DNA of 64,000 bases from Gimesia sp. (GTDB lineage: Bacteria > Planctomycetota > Planctomycetia > Planctomycetales > Planctomycetaceae), in NCBI RefSeq assembly GCF_040219335.1, contig NZ_JAVJSQ010000029.1:682001-746000 (forward strand), read 5' to 3'. This document shows, piece after piece, positions 17,094 through 27,034 of the stretch (positions are counted from its first letter, which is position 1; every line of letters begins with the position of its first letter). Made by a program: the position numbers and the translations under genes. Under the pieces are notes generated by a model, which saw only the letters and a program-made list of their open reading frames with translations, was not told the origin of the DNA and made no database searches.

Positions 17094-17558
17094 TCATTCC
17101 TTATCGAGATGAAATGTGAATTTATTTTCCTGCCCGGGAGTGACACTGGCGGTCAGTCCTGATTTGGCTGGATCCGCATATCTATCGGGAATCAATGAGA
17201 CTTCCTGGATGACCACATTGGCCTCATCCAGATTGGCTCCCTCCGGTGGACCTTCGGTTCTGGAGCAAATCACAGTGACCTTGTGTTCGCCAGCGATGGC
17301 ACCGTCACCGTCTGTGAAAGTGCGCAGCTGGAATTCGCCATTTTCATCAGTGCGACCTACTGCAGCTTGTGGTTCGCCCCCCGTGGATTGGAAAACAACG
17401 GTTGCTTCGGGCAGTGGTTTACCATCGAAGGTGACGATACCGGACGCGGGAAATGTGTCGGGACGCTGCTCGGTCCATTTGTCTTCACTGGACCCAGAGC
17501 AGGACATCATCAAAACGGGCATGGAAAGTAACAGGAGCGGCATAGCAGAGTAACGCAT
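17094..17558 (-). CDS. Small exported lipoprotein of carboxypeptidase-regulatory-like type
   Basis: A 154-residue protein with a lipoprotein signal: hydrophobic residues 5-19 end in LMMSC, a lipobox with C20. From about residue 37 (ASGIVTFDGKPLPEATVVFQS) to 110 it has the transthyretin-like carboxypeptidase regulatory fold often seen in short planctomycete lipoproteins next to DUF1559 genes. Here the DUF1559 gene lies 98 bases upstream on the same strand, so both may be co-transcribed. GAAGGATAAATACTCA precedes the ATG. Function is unknown; anchoring or assembly of surface structures is a guess. Confidence 0.85.
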   Translation of the reverse strand: MRYSAMPLLLLSMPVLMMSCSGSSEDKWTEQRPDTFPASGIVTFDGKPLPEATVVFQSTGGEPQAAVGRTDENGEFQLRTFTDGDGAIAGEHKVTVICSRTEGPPEGANLDEANVVIQEVSLIPDRYADPAKSGLTASVTPGQENKFTFHLDKE

Positions 17559-17656
17559 TGAGTATTTATCCTTCAGACCAGAATTGATTCGAAGCAGGAG
17601 GGGGAGAAACCGGAGCAGGTTCCTCCCCTGTTAACAGTTCGACAAAAGTAGAGTTA

Positions 17657-18682
17657 TTAGAATTCCCCTACCGTTTCTCCTCCGTTCTTGGAGCCCAGTG
17701 CGCCCCAGATACCATAGGGGCTTTTACCTGAAGTGACCTGCGATGCAGCTATATTACCAGTATCGATGTTCTCACTGATAAAGCGGACCGCGCCATCTCC
17801 CATCAATAAGTGGACGCCCCCTACATGTCTGCTGGAGGGAGGTAAGATTCCCGATGTTGTCTGTCCATTACAGACCGGCGAATTGGGAGGCAGGATGGTA
17901 TTAAAGTTGATATAGCCTGCGCGTCCATCGGTCCAACGCGTTCCCAGTGAGCGGTTCCGGTCCAGCAGCCCAGTGGTAAAAGCACCGTTCACAAAACTGG
18001 CCCGGCAGGCAGATGGGTTTGTGGTGTTGCTGGTGGAGTTGGTGCCGAACGTGTTGGCCGGTGTCAGGGAGCCCGCTCCGGGGGGACGCACACATTCTGA
18101 GACCATTGCCGTGTTGCTGGTGCCGTCGATAATATCCCGCATGCGGACACTGGTCCGGAAACCAAATACGCCCCGCAGAGCACCGGATGAATTCGTTTCG
18201 AGATTGCTGTACTGGTCGCCTACCGAGAACAGGTAATTATGTTGACCTAATGTGGTGATGTCACCTGTGTCGACGTCGGACGGGCACATGATAATAGCCA
18301 GTTTGGTTTTGTAAGCTGAAAACCCTGTGTTCCAGACATAGGACGTCGATCCCAGGTTACCTGTGATCTGTTCGTAGAGGGGGGCCTGGTCCAGGTAGGG
18401 GAGTAAAGGGACGTAAGTGCTGAAGCGGGAGTCCGGCCCACAGGTCGTGCAGGTGCTTTCATAGGGACCGATTCGGCTGGCGGGAAACATTCCGTGGGTG
18501 GAATGGTAATTGTGCAACGCCAGTCCCATCTGCTTGAGATTGTTTTTACAGGTGCTGCGTCGGGCAGCCTCACGCGCCTGCTGGACTGCGGGCAGGAGTA
18601 GTGCGATTAAAATGGCAATAATGGCGATGACGACCAACAGCTCAATGAGCGTAAAGCCGCGTCGGGATTTTGATGGTTTCAT
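17657..18682 (-). CDS. DUF1559 pseudopilin-like surface protein
   Basis: The 341-residue protein begins with a type IV prepilin-like leader and helix: [19 protein letters not shown], where G-F is the cleavage site and E5 of the mature chain is present. The DUF1559 (SBP_bac_10-type) domain fills the rest, ending with the H-x-GG-x-H-x6-DG motif ([17 protein letters not shown], about 288-304). Planctomycetes carry dozens of such proteins, and their roles are unknown. A conserved Wxx[15 protein letters not shown] region follows the helix. A second copy type occurs at 39934-40863. Confidence 0.95.
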   Translation of the reverse strand: MKPSKSRRGFTLIELLVVIAIIAILIALLLPAVQQAREAARRSTCKNNLKQMGLALHNYHSTHGMFPASRIGPYESTCTTCGPDSRFSTYVPLLPYLDQAPLYEQITGNLGSTSYVWNTGFSAYKTKLAIIMCPSDVDTGDITTLGQHNYLFSVGDQYSNLETNSSGALRGVFGFRTSVRMRDIIDGTSNTAMVSECVRPPGAGSLTPANTFGTNSTSNTTNPSACRASFVNGAFTTGLLDRNRSLGTRWTDGRAGYINFNTILPPNSPVCNGQTTSGILPPSSRHVGGVHLLMGDGAVRFISENIDTGNIAASQVTSGKSPYGIWGALGSKNGGETVGEF

Positions 18683-18739
18683 TGGATTCCTGTTTCGATA
18701 AAAAAAATATAAAGGCCAGGCGAGAACCGTTCTCGACCG

Positions 18740-20368
18740 TTATGGATCTGCGATCAACGCTGGTTGTGCCTGCGAATCTGAGAAGCGGTCGGGGATGCCT
18801 CGAATAAACCGTACGTCGGCAATCTCGCCTCCCCAGTGCCGGGAGATGTCGGTAAGCGTGGAGCCTCCCACCGCCAGAACTCCCCCCGGTGAGAGAGGCA
18901 GAATGTCTTGGATATTGGTAAATGTCTGCTGCAAATCGGGGGTAGCAGCAAATTCGGGGGTGCGTGTGTACGTCACAATACTGTCGTTCGGAGCTGGGGT
19001 GTTGGCATCGTAAGTGAAGACAATCCGGTACCAGCGATCTTGATCCCAGCGAATATTCTGATTGGTTTGCCAGGAATGATATTGGTTCGCCGCATCCAGA
19101 AAACCGAAGCCCAGTCTGCCTGAGTTGCTGTCGGAGTACAGGTTCAATTGAGAGGTGCTGTGCAGTCGGGTATTACGATAATGAAACAGTGTGTCGGAGT
19201 CCCCCTGGCGATCACGGCTGGGGTTGCGTGCCCAGAGCGTGATTGTGAATCGCTTGAGATCGAATAGTTCTGCTTCGGTGGTATTCAGCGTCCGAAACAG
19301 TTTATGTAACTGTGATCGAAACGGTCCGGCTGCAGTTGAAGAATTATGTGGCGCCGGTTTGCCTGTAAAGGGAGAATGTCCTGTTTCAGCCATGACATTC
19401 AGATCCAGTTGGTGATCTCCCGAGTCGCGTGCCGTGACGGATGATTCTGGTTCGTTGAGTTTCCAGTGGGCAACGATCCGGGGTTCGTTTCTGGCCAGGT
19501 TCTGTACGAAGATTTCGGGTGAAGCTTCAATTCGGGTGATCGTTTCCGATTCAGGTTGTACCCGAACAGCTGTGTTTTCGGTCAGATCCTGCGTCTCTGT
19601 GATTTCACGAGCTGTGTCAAGCAGATTAAACCGGACAAGTCCCTGGATAACATGCACCTCGGTTTCATGGGACGGATTGACGACCAGGCCGAAACGTGTT
19701 CCCAGGTCAATGACGCGCGAAGTGGGAGTTTCGATGGTGAGGCCTCGGGCAGCGGGAGGTACATGTGCAAACAGATGGCCCTGGTTTAAACGGAACTGAT
19801 CAGGGCCGATTGCATTCAGTCGGGCAGGTCCTTTAAGAACGATCCGGGCGCCGGAAACCGTTTCCAGTTCGACAAGACCTTGCTCCAGGTGGAGCTGATC
19901 TCCGGTGCGCAGGCGTTGATTTTGTAGCCAGTTTCGCTTGCCTGTCGCCCAGTGTGCCTCCTGGAGCCGGATGATTTGTGCCTGATAGGCAGGAGGATTC
20001 TGGCGATTCGCTTGGGAATAAACCAGGTAGCCAACTCCCAGCAGGCAAAATGCGAAGAGCGTGGCTGAGCTGAGCAGGAGTGCCCATCTCCGGTTTCCCT
20101 GTTTTTCCGGGAGGTAGTCGGGGATCGTGCGCAATTCTCCAGAGGGGAGAGGATCGTAGGTAGTCGATCGTCCCAGCGGACCGGGATCGACAATGCCTTC
20201 CCATTCCAGGTTGGCGCACATGCCAGCATACTGCACGAAGAGGTCGCGGGCGGCGTCATGGCTGAGTACCATTTTTTCCAGTCGTGCGGCCTGTCGCGGA
20301 TTGAGTGAACCGTACTGGTATTCCCAGCAGAGGTGCATCAATTCTTCCTGTTCCTGAGGAGACAGCAT
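18740..20368 (-). CDS. FecR-like anti-sigma protein with LamG-type C-terminus
   Basis: The 542-residue protein begins with a cytoplasmic anti-sigma-like region (LSPQEQEELMHLCWEYQYGSL onward), has a single membrane helix at about 91-113, then a FecR-type beta domain (about 130-270) and a LamG/concanavalin-like domain (about 300-530) outside. Such proteins pair with ECF sigma factors in planctomycetes and are thought to relay outside signals. Its ATG shares one base with the stop of the sigma factor gene (TGATG), so translation is probably coupled. The partner at 20368-20898 supports the role. Confidence 0.9.
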   Translation of the reverse strand: MLSPQEQEELMHLCWEYQYGSLNPRQAARLEKMVLSHDAARDLFVQYAGMCANLEWEGIVDPGPLGRSTTYDPLPSGELRTIPDYLPEKQGNRRWALLLSSATLFAFCLLGVGYLVYSQANRQNPPAYQAQIIRLQEAHWATGKRNWLQNQRLRTGDQLHLEQGLVELETVSGARIVLKGPARLNAIGPDQFRLNQGHLFAHVPPAARGLTIETPTSRVIDLGTRFGLVVNPSHETEVHVIQGLVRFNLLDTAREITETQDLTENTAVRVQPESETITRIEASPEIFVQNLARNEPRIVAHWKLNEPESSVTARDSGDHQLDLNVMAETGHSPFTGKPAPHNSSTAAGPFRSQLHKLFRTLNTTEAELFDLKRFTITLWARNPSRDRQGDSDTLFHYRNTRLHSTSQLNLYSDSNSGRLGFGFLDAANQYHSWQTNQNIRWDQDRWYRIVFTYDANTPAPNDSIVTYTRTPEFAATPDLQQTFTNIQDILPLSPGGVLAVGGSTLTDISRHWGGEIADVRFIRGIPDRFSDSQAQPALIADP

Positions 20369-20898
20369 CAGAATAGATCCCCTGAATTCAGGCGACGCTG
20401 AATGCAGCTCAAAAGCAGTTCATGCGCGCGACGCATTATTTTATAAATGGCATTAGGGGTGCGTTTCAGTTCCCGGGCCACCGAGATGGGGCTGGCATCG
20501 GGTTCGTAGATTTTCTCCAGCACTTCCCGCTGCCGATCGGTCAATAGTTCAAAGCAGACTGATAATGCTGCCTGCTGCTGATCCAGTTCATCAATAGAGA
20601 CCATGGCATTTTCCGCGACCCGGTTATAGAATTCGTCAGAGAAAATATGTCGTTCCAGATTTTGACGCCGACGATAATTCAGGACTTCATATCGAACGAT
20701 CTGACAACTCCAGGCCCAGAAATTGGATCCGGTTTCGAACGTATCAAACCTGGCCCAGAGTACGGTGCACGTATTCTGATAGATCTCTTCGGCATCAGTT
20801 CGATTATCTACCAGCGATCTGATGAACCGGTAGATTCTCTGGCTGTGCCGGGAGAACAGCATGATGAATTCAGTTGTGCGGTCGGTTGCTACCGCCAT
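20368..20898 (-). CDS. ECF-type RNA polymerase sigma factor
   Basis: A 176-residue sigma-70-family protein. Region 2 spans about residues 14-80 (RFIRSLVDNRTDAEEIYQN, FWAWSCQIVRYEVLNYRR) and region 4 about 120-170 (LTDRQREVLEKIY, SVARELKRTPNAIYKIMRRAHELL). It belongs to the group common in Rhodopirellula-like planctomycetes and is co-encoded with the membrane FecR/LamG protein that probably restrains it. The target promoters are unknown; the flanking DUF1559 and lipoprotein genes are candidates. Confidence 0.93.
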   Translation of the reverse strand: MAVATDRTTEFIMLFSRHSQRIYRFIRSLVDNRTDAEEIYQNTCTVLWARFDTFETGSNFWAWSCQIVRYEVLNYRRRQNLERHIFSDEFYNRVAENAMVSIDELDQQQAALSVCFELLTDRQREVLEKIYEPDASPISVARELKRTPNAIYKIMRRAHELLLSCIQRRLNSGDLF

Positions 20899-21113
20899 AA
20901 AAAGTACCTCTCACTGGAACGCGACGAGAGAAGTTTTGGGGAACCCCATAGTGAATACAGCGTGAGGGGGCCAAAATTAGCCGCGGAAAATCGAGTTTTT
21001 TGTGGTTTTCTGTCAATTTGATCGTCAACGGTACATTGATTTCGAGCATTTTTAATAAGTGTATTATCTATCCTAAGTAATTGCAGTAACTTACGAACAG
21101 CAGAGGTAGCGAC

Positions 21114-21551
21114 ATGCAATTTAGAGAAATCTCCTGGCAGTCCGACGAATATCAACAGGCTTGCGAACTCAGGAATACCATTTTACGGCGCCCTCTCGGG
21201 ATGAATCTGTTACAGGAAGATCTCTCCGGTGAAGCGGAATATTTGCATTTCGGAATGTTTGAATCGGATCGGCTGGTGGCATATGTTCTCGCTGTGCCTC
21301 TGAAAACAGGGTGGGCTAAACTGAGGCAGATGGCGGTGTCGAATGAGTGTCAGGGGCAGGGGATTGGCAGGCGTTTGATTGAGTCGGTAGAAGATTGTCT
21401 GGTAAAGCAAGGGTTCCAGGTTGTGGAGCTTGATGCCCGGCGGGAAGCGGTCGGCTTTTATGAGAAGCTGGGCTACACCCCGGAGGGGGATGAGTTCATT
21501 TCGGTGACGATTCCACATCAACGCATGACGAAAGTGATTGCTGCTGACTGA
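21114..21551 (+). CDS. GNAT-family N-acetyltransferase
   Basis: A compact 145-residue GNAT domain. Motif A is seen in LRQMAVSNECQGQGIGRRLI (about 73-92), with Q-G-Q-G-I-G as the acetyl-CoA pyrophosphate loop, and motif B in VVELDARREAVGFYEKLGY (about 102-120). An ElaA-like substrate cannot be named. The ATG has no competing start. It stands alone, divergent from the sigma factor and convergent with the DUF1501 gene nine bases away. Confidence 0.88.
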   Translation: MQFREISWQSDEYQQACELRNTILRRPLGMNLLQEDLSGEAEYLHFGMFESDRLVAYVLAVPLKTGWAKLRQMAVSNECQGQGIGRRLIESVEDCLVKQGFQVVELDARREAVGFYEKLGYTPEGDEFISVTIPHQRMTKVIAAD

Positions 21552-21560
21552 TGCGATCGC

Positions 21561-22982
21561 TCAGCCGAGCAGCTCTTTAATCACAGCGCCCCCGGTCTGG
21601 CTGAGGACTTTAAACCGGCCTTCGTGGAAGTAGGTCAGCTGGTTGTCGTCGAGCCCCATGATGTGTTCGAGTGTGACATGTAGATTACGAATCGGGTTGA
21701 CGACTTCGACGGCATGGTCGCCGATTTCGTCGGTGGCCCCGATGCGATGACCGGCTTTGACGCCCCCCCCCGCCAGCCACATGGCCATGCCTTTCGCATT
21801 ATGGTCCCGACCGGCGGCCTGTCTGCCACTGCGGATGCCATTGTCGGGCGAGCGACCGAATTCCCCAGTCCAGACGACGAGCGTTTCATCCAGCAGCCCG
21901 CGTGCTTTGAGGTCTTTCAGCAGGGCCGCAATCGGCTGATCGACGGCCTGCATGCGGGCTTTGTGAGAACGTTCCAGAAAGTCATGCGAATCCCAGCCGG
22001 CGGCGTAGATCTGCACGAAACGCACTCCCGATTCGACGAGTTTCCGCGCCAGCAGGCAGCGGCGACCGAAGCTGTCGGTCTCTTTCTGTCCCAGACCGTA
22101 CATGTCCTGAGTCTGCTGGGTTTCTGATTCGAGGTTGATGATATCCGGAACCTGGGTCTGCATCCGGAATGCAAGTTCGTATGATTCCATGCGGGCTGCG
22201 AGAACCTCTTCGTGCGGATGCCGCTGCTGATCCTGCTGATTTAATTTCGCCAGCAGATCAAGATTTTTTCGCTGAGTCGCGCGGGTAACATTCGGGGGCG
22301 GATTCAGGTCGAGAATTGGTGAGCCCGTTGAACGGAGTGCGGTTCCCTGGAAGTAAGCGGGCAGAAACCCGTTGGACCAGTTAGCAGCGCCTCCCTGCGG
22401 GTAGGCCACTTCGGGGAGGACGATGAACGCGGGCAGGTTTTGATTTTCGGTGCCCAGACCATAGGTCATCCAGGAGCCGATCGCGGGATCACCGCCGAAT
22501 CGGTTGCCGGTATTCATGTGGTAGCAGGCGGTCGGGTGGTTGATCGATTCGGCCTGAAGACCGTGATAGACGCAGAGGTCATCGGCAACTTCCGAGAGGT
22601 GCGAGAAATGCTCGCTGAGTGAAATGCCCGATTCGCCTGCCTGGTGATGCTGAAACGGACTTTTAATATAGTAACGTTTGCCACTGGCCATCGCGGAGAC
22701 CTGTTTGTCTTCGCGAACGAATTCTTTGAGGTGCAGCTTTTCCAGGGCCGGCTTGGGATCGAAGGTGTCGATGTGGCTGGGACCACCTTCCATAAACAGA
22801 AAGATACAGGCTTTGGCTCGCGGTTTCAGATGCGGATCGCGGGGGGCGAGCGGCGGTCCGTCGATCAGGTTCTGCTGCTTCGGCTCTGTTTTCTGTTCGG
22901 CCTGCAGCAGCGCATTGAAAGCGACGGTGCCCAGACTGGCGCTCATGCCATAGAGAAAATCGCGTCGTTGTAATCGGTGCAT
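21561..22982 (-). CDS. DUF1501 protein with Tat signal
   Basis: A 473-residue protein of the DUF1501 family, which is sulfatase/alkaline-phosphatase-like in fold. The N-terminus LQRRDFLYGMSASLG is a twin-arginine export signal. Family motifs include FLFMEGGPSHIDTFDPKP (about 61-78), YAAGWDSHDFLERSH and VVWTGEFGRSPDNG with GRDHNAKGMAMWLAGGG. Planctomycetes almost always encode it directly after a DUF1549/DUF1553 cytochrome protein, and here it follows by seven bases, so the two form one unit. Its reaction is not established. Confidence 0.94.
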   Translation of the reverse strand: MHRLQRRDFLYGMSASLGTVAFNALLQAEQKTEPKQQNLIDGPPLAPRDPHLKPRAKACIFLFMEGGPSHIDTFDPKPALEKLHLKEFVREDKQVSAMASGKRYYIKSPFQHHQAGESGISLSEHFSHLSEVADDLCVYHGLQAESINHPTACYHMNTGNRFGGDPAIGSWMTYGLGTENQNLPAFIVLPEVAYPQGGAANWSNGFLPAYFQGTALRSTGSPILDLNPPPNVTRATQRKNLDLLAKLNQQDQQRHPHEEVLAARMESYELAFRMQTQVPDIINLESETQQTQDMYGLGQKETDSFGRRCLLARKLVESGVRFVQIYAAGWDSHDFLERSHKARMQAVDQPIAALLKDLKARGLLDETLVVWTGEFGRSPDNGIRSGRQAAGRDHNAKGMAMWLAGGGVKAGHRIGATDEIGDHAVEVVNPIRNLHVTLEHIMGLDDNQLTYFHEGRFKVLSQTGGAVIKELLG

Positions 22983-22989
22983 ATTTGTG

Positions 22990-25803
22990 TTACCGCAGAT
23001 AAATGAATTCGTTGGAGTTCATCAGGACCAGGCAGAGTTCGGCCAGCGCCCGGGTTTCGGCGTCGACATCCCAGGGTTTGAGATCCTGAATATAGTTTTC
23101 AGTCAGATCCAGCTTTTCGGTCCAGGTAAAAGACTCACCTGTCAATTCTTCGATCATCGACCGCTTGACTTCCCGCGGAAGCGGAATTGGTTTCGTGGGA
23201 CGGGCGGTGTGGTAGTCCTGCATTTCTTTGACATGCGTCAACGCCAGTTGCAGTTCCTCTGGAGTAGGCGCACGGAGCGTCACCTGCTGGAAGGCCTGCG
23301 AAACGGCCTCAGGCAGTGCCAGGTTTTTCTCACTGATTTCATGAGCCAGAGCGATGGCACGATCATGGGTGAACTGCCCATTAAACAGAGCAAAGACCTG
23401 GGGAGTGACAGTGGTTTCGTCACGACGTTCGCAGGAAATTTCACTTCCGGGGCGATTGAAAACGTCGAGCATCGGATCGGACAGCGTTCGGTAGCGGAAG
23501 GCGTATAGAGTCCGGCGATTGCGCTGTTTCGGTTCAGGCATGGGCTGATACGCGGGAGCGACCGAACCCATGATGTGCCGAGGCTGGAGCGCGACTTCCC
23601 AGTTGATTTCCGGGAAGACACCGGGACCGCCCATTTCCGGATTCAGTTCACCCGTGATTGTCAGCAACGAGTCGCGAATCTGTTCGGCAGTCAGGCGACG
23701 TGTCGGAAAGTGGGAGAGCCATTGGTTGCTGGAATCAAGGCTCGAGACCAGCTCCGCATCGATAGGTCGACTGCTCTGCTGATAAGTGTTGGAAGTCATG
23801 ATCAGGTGATGCAGCTGTTTGATTGACCAGCCGTGATCCATGAACCAGGTCGCCAGCCAGTCCAGCAGTTCGGGATGAGAGGGCTTAGCGCCCTTTTGGC
23901 CGAAGTTGTTGGGGGTGGCGACCAGACCGGTGCCGAAATGCATCTGCCAGATGCGGTTGACGATGACACGGGCGGTGAGTGTGTTGTTCGAACTGGCAAT
24001 CCAGCGGGCCAGTGCGAGTCGTCGTCCATCGGCTGTATTGGGAATGGTATTCCAGGCGTTGGGGCTCTGACGGTCATTGGAACCCGCCATAGCGCTGAGT
24101 ACGCCGGGAGTGACTTTATCCGTAGGAGCGGTGATGGCACCACCGGCGAGAATGAAAATCTCTTCGACATTACCTTTACGTTGTTTGGGGCCGGGGATCA
24201 GGTTAACCGCTTTGGTGGAGCGGAAGTTATTCGACGGACCGTTATAGACGCTGAAGCAGTACGGTTCGTAGCGTTTGAGTTCCCGCTCGAAGTAGTCAAT
24301 GCGTTTGTTGTTGATTTTGAACAGACTCTTTTCGAGCTCGGTTAAGCCAAACCAGCGAAGGGGTGGCCGTTTGTCGGCGGCAACCTGCTTCAGGTTTTTG
24401 TAGCCGTTCTCTTTCAGCCAGGCTGCGATTGCAGCGTCGGTCTTCTGCTTGAACTGTTCCTGCTGTGCTTTGGTCTCGGCAAGCAGTTTTTCCGTGCGAA
24501 CCTTCATATGGTCGAAGCCGGAGATGTTTTCAAATGGCTGGTAGGCGACTTTACGGTCGGCGAACTGCACGGGGGCAAAGACGGCCTGAATGCGATAGTA
24601 GTCGCGGGTGGGGACGGGGTCGAATTTGTGGTCATGGCATTTGGCACAGCGAAAACTGTGTGCCAGGAAACTGACGCCAACACTTTGTGTAATGTCATCC
24701 AGAAACAGCTGGCGGGTCACCGCGGCGACGCTCATGCCGGTATGTTCCCAGGGGCCGCTCCGCAGGAAGCCGGTGGCGATCAGCATTTCAGGATCGGTGG
24801 GATCGAGTTCATCACCGGCGAGCTGTTCAATGATAAAACGATTATAAGGCTTGTCAGCATTGAAACTGCGTACCAGGTAATCGCGATAACGCCAGGCATT
24901 GGGACGTTCGTAGTCGTTGGCAAAACCGCTGGTGTCGGCGTAGCGGACGATGTCGATCCACATCTGGGTCATCTGTTCGCCGTAGTGTGGGCTGTCCAGC
25001 AGACGTTGAATGGTCTGCGACCAGGCTTCGGAGGATTTCTGATTCGTGAAGGAATCGATTTTGTCACGTGAAGGAGGAAGTCCGGTCAGATCATAACTGG
25101 CCCGTCGGAGTAGCGTTTTGCGGTCAGCGGGGGGAGAGGAAGTTAACTTCTTTTCCTGGAGCTTACGCTGAATAAAGGCGTCGATTGGATGCCGTTGGGA
25201 AGCAGGCGTTTTCGTCAGGGCCTGCCAGGGGACGTCCGGTCGTTGGATTGGTTGATAGGCCCATACCTCTTCCGGTTCGTAAGTCCGATTCGTCCAGGTG
25301 GGAGACTGACCGCCGGAAGTAGACATGACGATTTCCCGGGTAGAACTGGCGTCACTCGAACTTGGGGCAGGCAGGCTCTTGTCAGTCCAGACGGCACCGT
25401 CTGTGATCCATTGTTTGATAACATCGATTTCCGTATCACTCAGGCGGTTTCGTTCCTGTGGCGGCATCTGGATGCTGTCATCTTTCCAGGTGACGGCGTT
25501 CCAGAAGGGACTTTCTTCCGGTTTGCCGATGATCACCGCGGGTTCATCCGATTCGCCCCCTTTGATCAGTGCCGCGCGGGTAAGCATGTTATATTCCCCC
25601 TTGATGTCGTCGGGGGTAGCACCATGACAGCCCAGACATTTTAGTTCGAGCAGGGGGCGGACTTTGCGGAGGAAGAATGTTTCCTGCGGCGTGAGCTTTG
25701 TTTCTTCTGCGTCCGTTGATTCCGGCGACAGGAAGCTGCAGAGCAGACCAGACCCCAGAAGGAACAAAAGCCTCAAGGTATCATGAAGTGTGAGCGCACG
25801 CAT
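22990..25803 (-). CDS. Exported cytochrome protein with PSCyt1, DUF1549 and DUF1553
   Basis: The 937-residue protein has a signal peptide (about 8-27) and a haem-binding PSCyt1 domain with CLGCH (C56, C59, H60). DUF1549 follows (about 195-400, RYADTSGFANDYERPNAWRYRD) and ends with a second CAKCHDHKFDP motif. DUF1553 occupies about 575-860 (LARWIASSNNTLTARVIVNRIWQMHFGTGLV, TSNTYQQSSRP). It is a full-length paralogue of the truncated protein at the left edge. It is presumed to be periplasmic and to pass electrons during oxidative breakdown of sugars or polymers; this remains a hypothesis for the whole family. Confidence 0.94.
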   Translation of the reverse strand: MRALTLHDTLRLLFLLGSGLLCSFLSPESTDAEETKLTPQETFFLRKVRPLLELKCLGCHGATPDDIKGEYNMLTRAALIKGGESDEPAVIIGKPEESPFWNAVTWKDDSIQMPPQERNRLSDTEIDVIKQWITDGAVWTDKSLPAPSSSDASSTREIVMSTSGGQSPTWTNRTYEPEEVWAYQPIQRPDVPWQALTKTPASQRHPIDAFIQRKLQEKKLTSSPPADRKTLLRRASYDLTGLPPSRDKIDSFTNQKSSEAWSQTIQRLLDSPHYGEQMTQMWIDIVRYADTSGFANDYERPNAWRYRDYLVRSFNADKPYNRFIIEQLAGDELDPTDPEMLIATGFLRSGPWEHTGMSVAAVTRQLFLDDITQSVGVSFLAHSFRCAKCHDHKFDPVPTRDYYRIQAVFAPVQFADRKVAYQPFENISGFDHMKVRTEKLLAETKAQQEQFKQKTDAAIAAWLKENGYKNLKQVAADKRPPLRWFGLTELEKSLFKINNKRIDYFERELKRYEPYCFSVYNGPSNNFRSTKAVNLIPGPKQRKGNVEEIFILAGGAITAPTDKVTPGVLSAMAGSNDRQSPNAWNTIPNTADGRRLALARWIASSNNTLTARVIVNRIWQMHFGTGLVATPNNFGQKGAKPSHPELLDWLATWFMDHGWSIKQLHHLIMTSNTYQQSSRPIDAELVSSLDSSNQWLSHFPTRRLTAEQIRDSLLTITGELNPEMGGPGVFPEINWEVALQPRHIMGSVAPAYQPMPEPKQRNRRTLYAFRYRTLSDPMLDVFNRPGSEISCERRDETTVTPQVFALFNGQFTHDRAIALAHEISEKNLALPEAVSQAFQQVTLRAPTPEELQLALTHVKEMQDYHTARPTKPIPLPREVKRSMIEELTGESFTWTEKLDLTENYIQDLKPWDVDAETRALAELCLVLMNSNEFIYLR

Positions 25804-26072
25804 GAATCAGTCTCTTTCAGGTTCGGGTGATTTCCAGAGAACAGAAAGCACAGACATTGATGTCTACAGATTACTTGCTCAGCAGAGAGAAATCAATTTC
25901 TGTTGATCTATGACTTTGTCTGGCGCCGACAAAGTTACACTGTCTTTCTCTAAACAAAGTTACGAATTTGGGTGGGAAGGCGCACAGGCATGCGATAGGA
26001 TAGCAGGAGAGAATCATCCCGGCAGTGCGTGAAGCCTGCTGTGTCCCGCCCAACAACAGGAAAAGGAAAAAC

Positions 26073-26924
26073 ATGAATATCCGGCTCAATAAGTCGTTAA
26101 TAATTCTGAGTGCATGCACTGCTTTGAGTCTGTTCTCTCAGGGAAGTCTCCCCGCACAGAACAAAGTCAAGAAGCAGGTGAAAGAACAGTTGGAAGTAAA
26201 GCCTGGTTCGGTTACAGATGGTGCCATTGTCGAGATTCCACCCGAAGACAAACTGCATCCGGGGTACACTTCTCTGTTCAATGGAAAAGATCTGAGCGGC
26301 TGGAAAGTGCCGGAAGGGGATAACGGGCACTGGAAAGTTGAAGATGGTGTCATCGACTATGACGCTCAGAGTGAATCCAAGGGAGATAAAAATCTCTGGA
26401 CCGAGAAAGAATACGGCGATTTCATTTTAAGTATGGAATGGCGGATCAAAGAGACGACCGGTCTGTATAAGGTTCCGATCGTGCTGTCAGATGGATCGGA
26501 ACTGAAAGACGCGGACGGCAAAGTCATCACCGTTGAACTGCCAAATGCTGATTCAGGTATTTACCTGCGAGGAACTCCCAAAGCCCAGGTCAATATCTGG
26601 TGCTGGCCGATCGGATCTGGAGAAGTTTACTCGTACCGCCGCAATCAGTCGGTTGCTCCGGAAGTCCGGGCCGGTGTGACTCCCAAAGTGAACGCCGATA
26701 ATCCTGTAGGAGAATGGAACAAGTTCATCATCATCATGGTCAAGGATCGTCTGACCGTGATTCTGAATAACAAGATGGTCCTCGAGAATGCCCAACTGCC
26801 CGACGTGCCCGAGAAAGGTCCGATTGCGCTGCAGCATCATGGAGGAAAACTGAAAGATGGTACTTTCAGCCCGGCCAGCAGTCTGATGCAGTTCCGTAAT
26901 ATTTACATCAAGGAACTTGATTAG
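26073..26924 (+). CDS. Exported DUF1080 (3-keto-disaccharide hydrolase-like) protein
   Basis: A 283-residue protein with a signal peptide (about 5-29) and one DUF1080 domain: GYTSLFNGKDLSGWKVPEGDNGHWKVEDGVIDY at about 65-97, SGIYLRG (about 168) and PIALQHHGG near the end. The fold is concanavalin-like. Some relatives hydrolyse 3-keto-glycosides, the products of FAD- or haem-linked sugar oxidation, which fits the nearby dehydrogenase-like and cytochrome genes. The ATG at 26073 follows AGGAAAAGGAAAAAC; the GTG frame from 26025 adds an implausible leader. A probable terminator follows. Confidence 0.92.
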   Translation: MNIRLNKSLIILSACTALSLFSQGSLPAQNKVKKQVKEQLEVKPGSVTDGAIVEIPPEDKLHPGYTSLFNGKDLSGWKVPEGDNGHWKVEDGVIDYDAQSESKGDKNLWTEKEYGDFILSMEWRIKETTGLYKVPIVLSDGSELKDADGKVITVELPNADSGIYLRGTPKAQVNIWCWPIGSGEVYSYRRNQSVAPEVRAGVTPKVNADNPVGEWNKFIIIMVKDRLTVILNNKMVLENAQLPDVPEKGPIALQHHGGKLKDGTFSPASSLMQFRNIYIKELD

Positions 26925-26964
26925 CTACAGATTGATTCTGCTTTATGTATCATTTAGGATTGAA

Positions 26965-27001
26965 CCCGTCGGCTGTCTCGTTAAATGAGATGGCAGGCGG
27001 G
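26965..27001 (+). terminator. Probable terminator after the DUF1080 gene
   Basis: CCCGTC (26965-26970) and GGCGGG (26996-27001) pair, with further imperfect pairing of GTCTC and GAGAT towards the loop, and TATTTTCATT follows. The stem has mismatches, so its efficiency is uncertain. Confidence 0.55.
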
Positions 27002-27034
27002 TATTTTCATTGATCCAGCGCAGGTGATACAACA

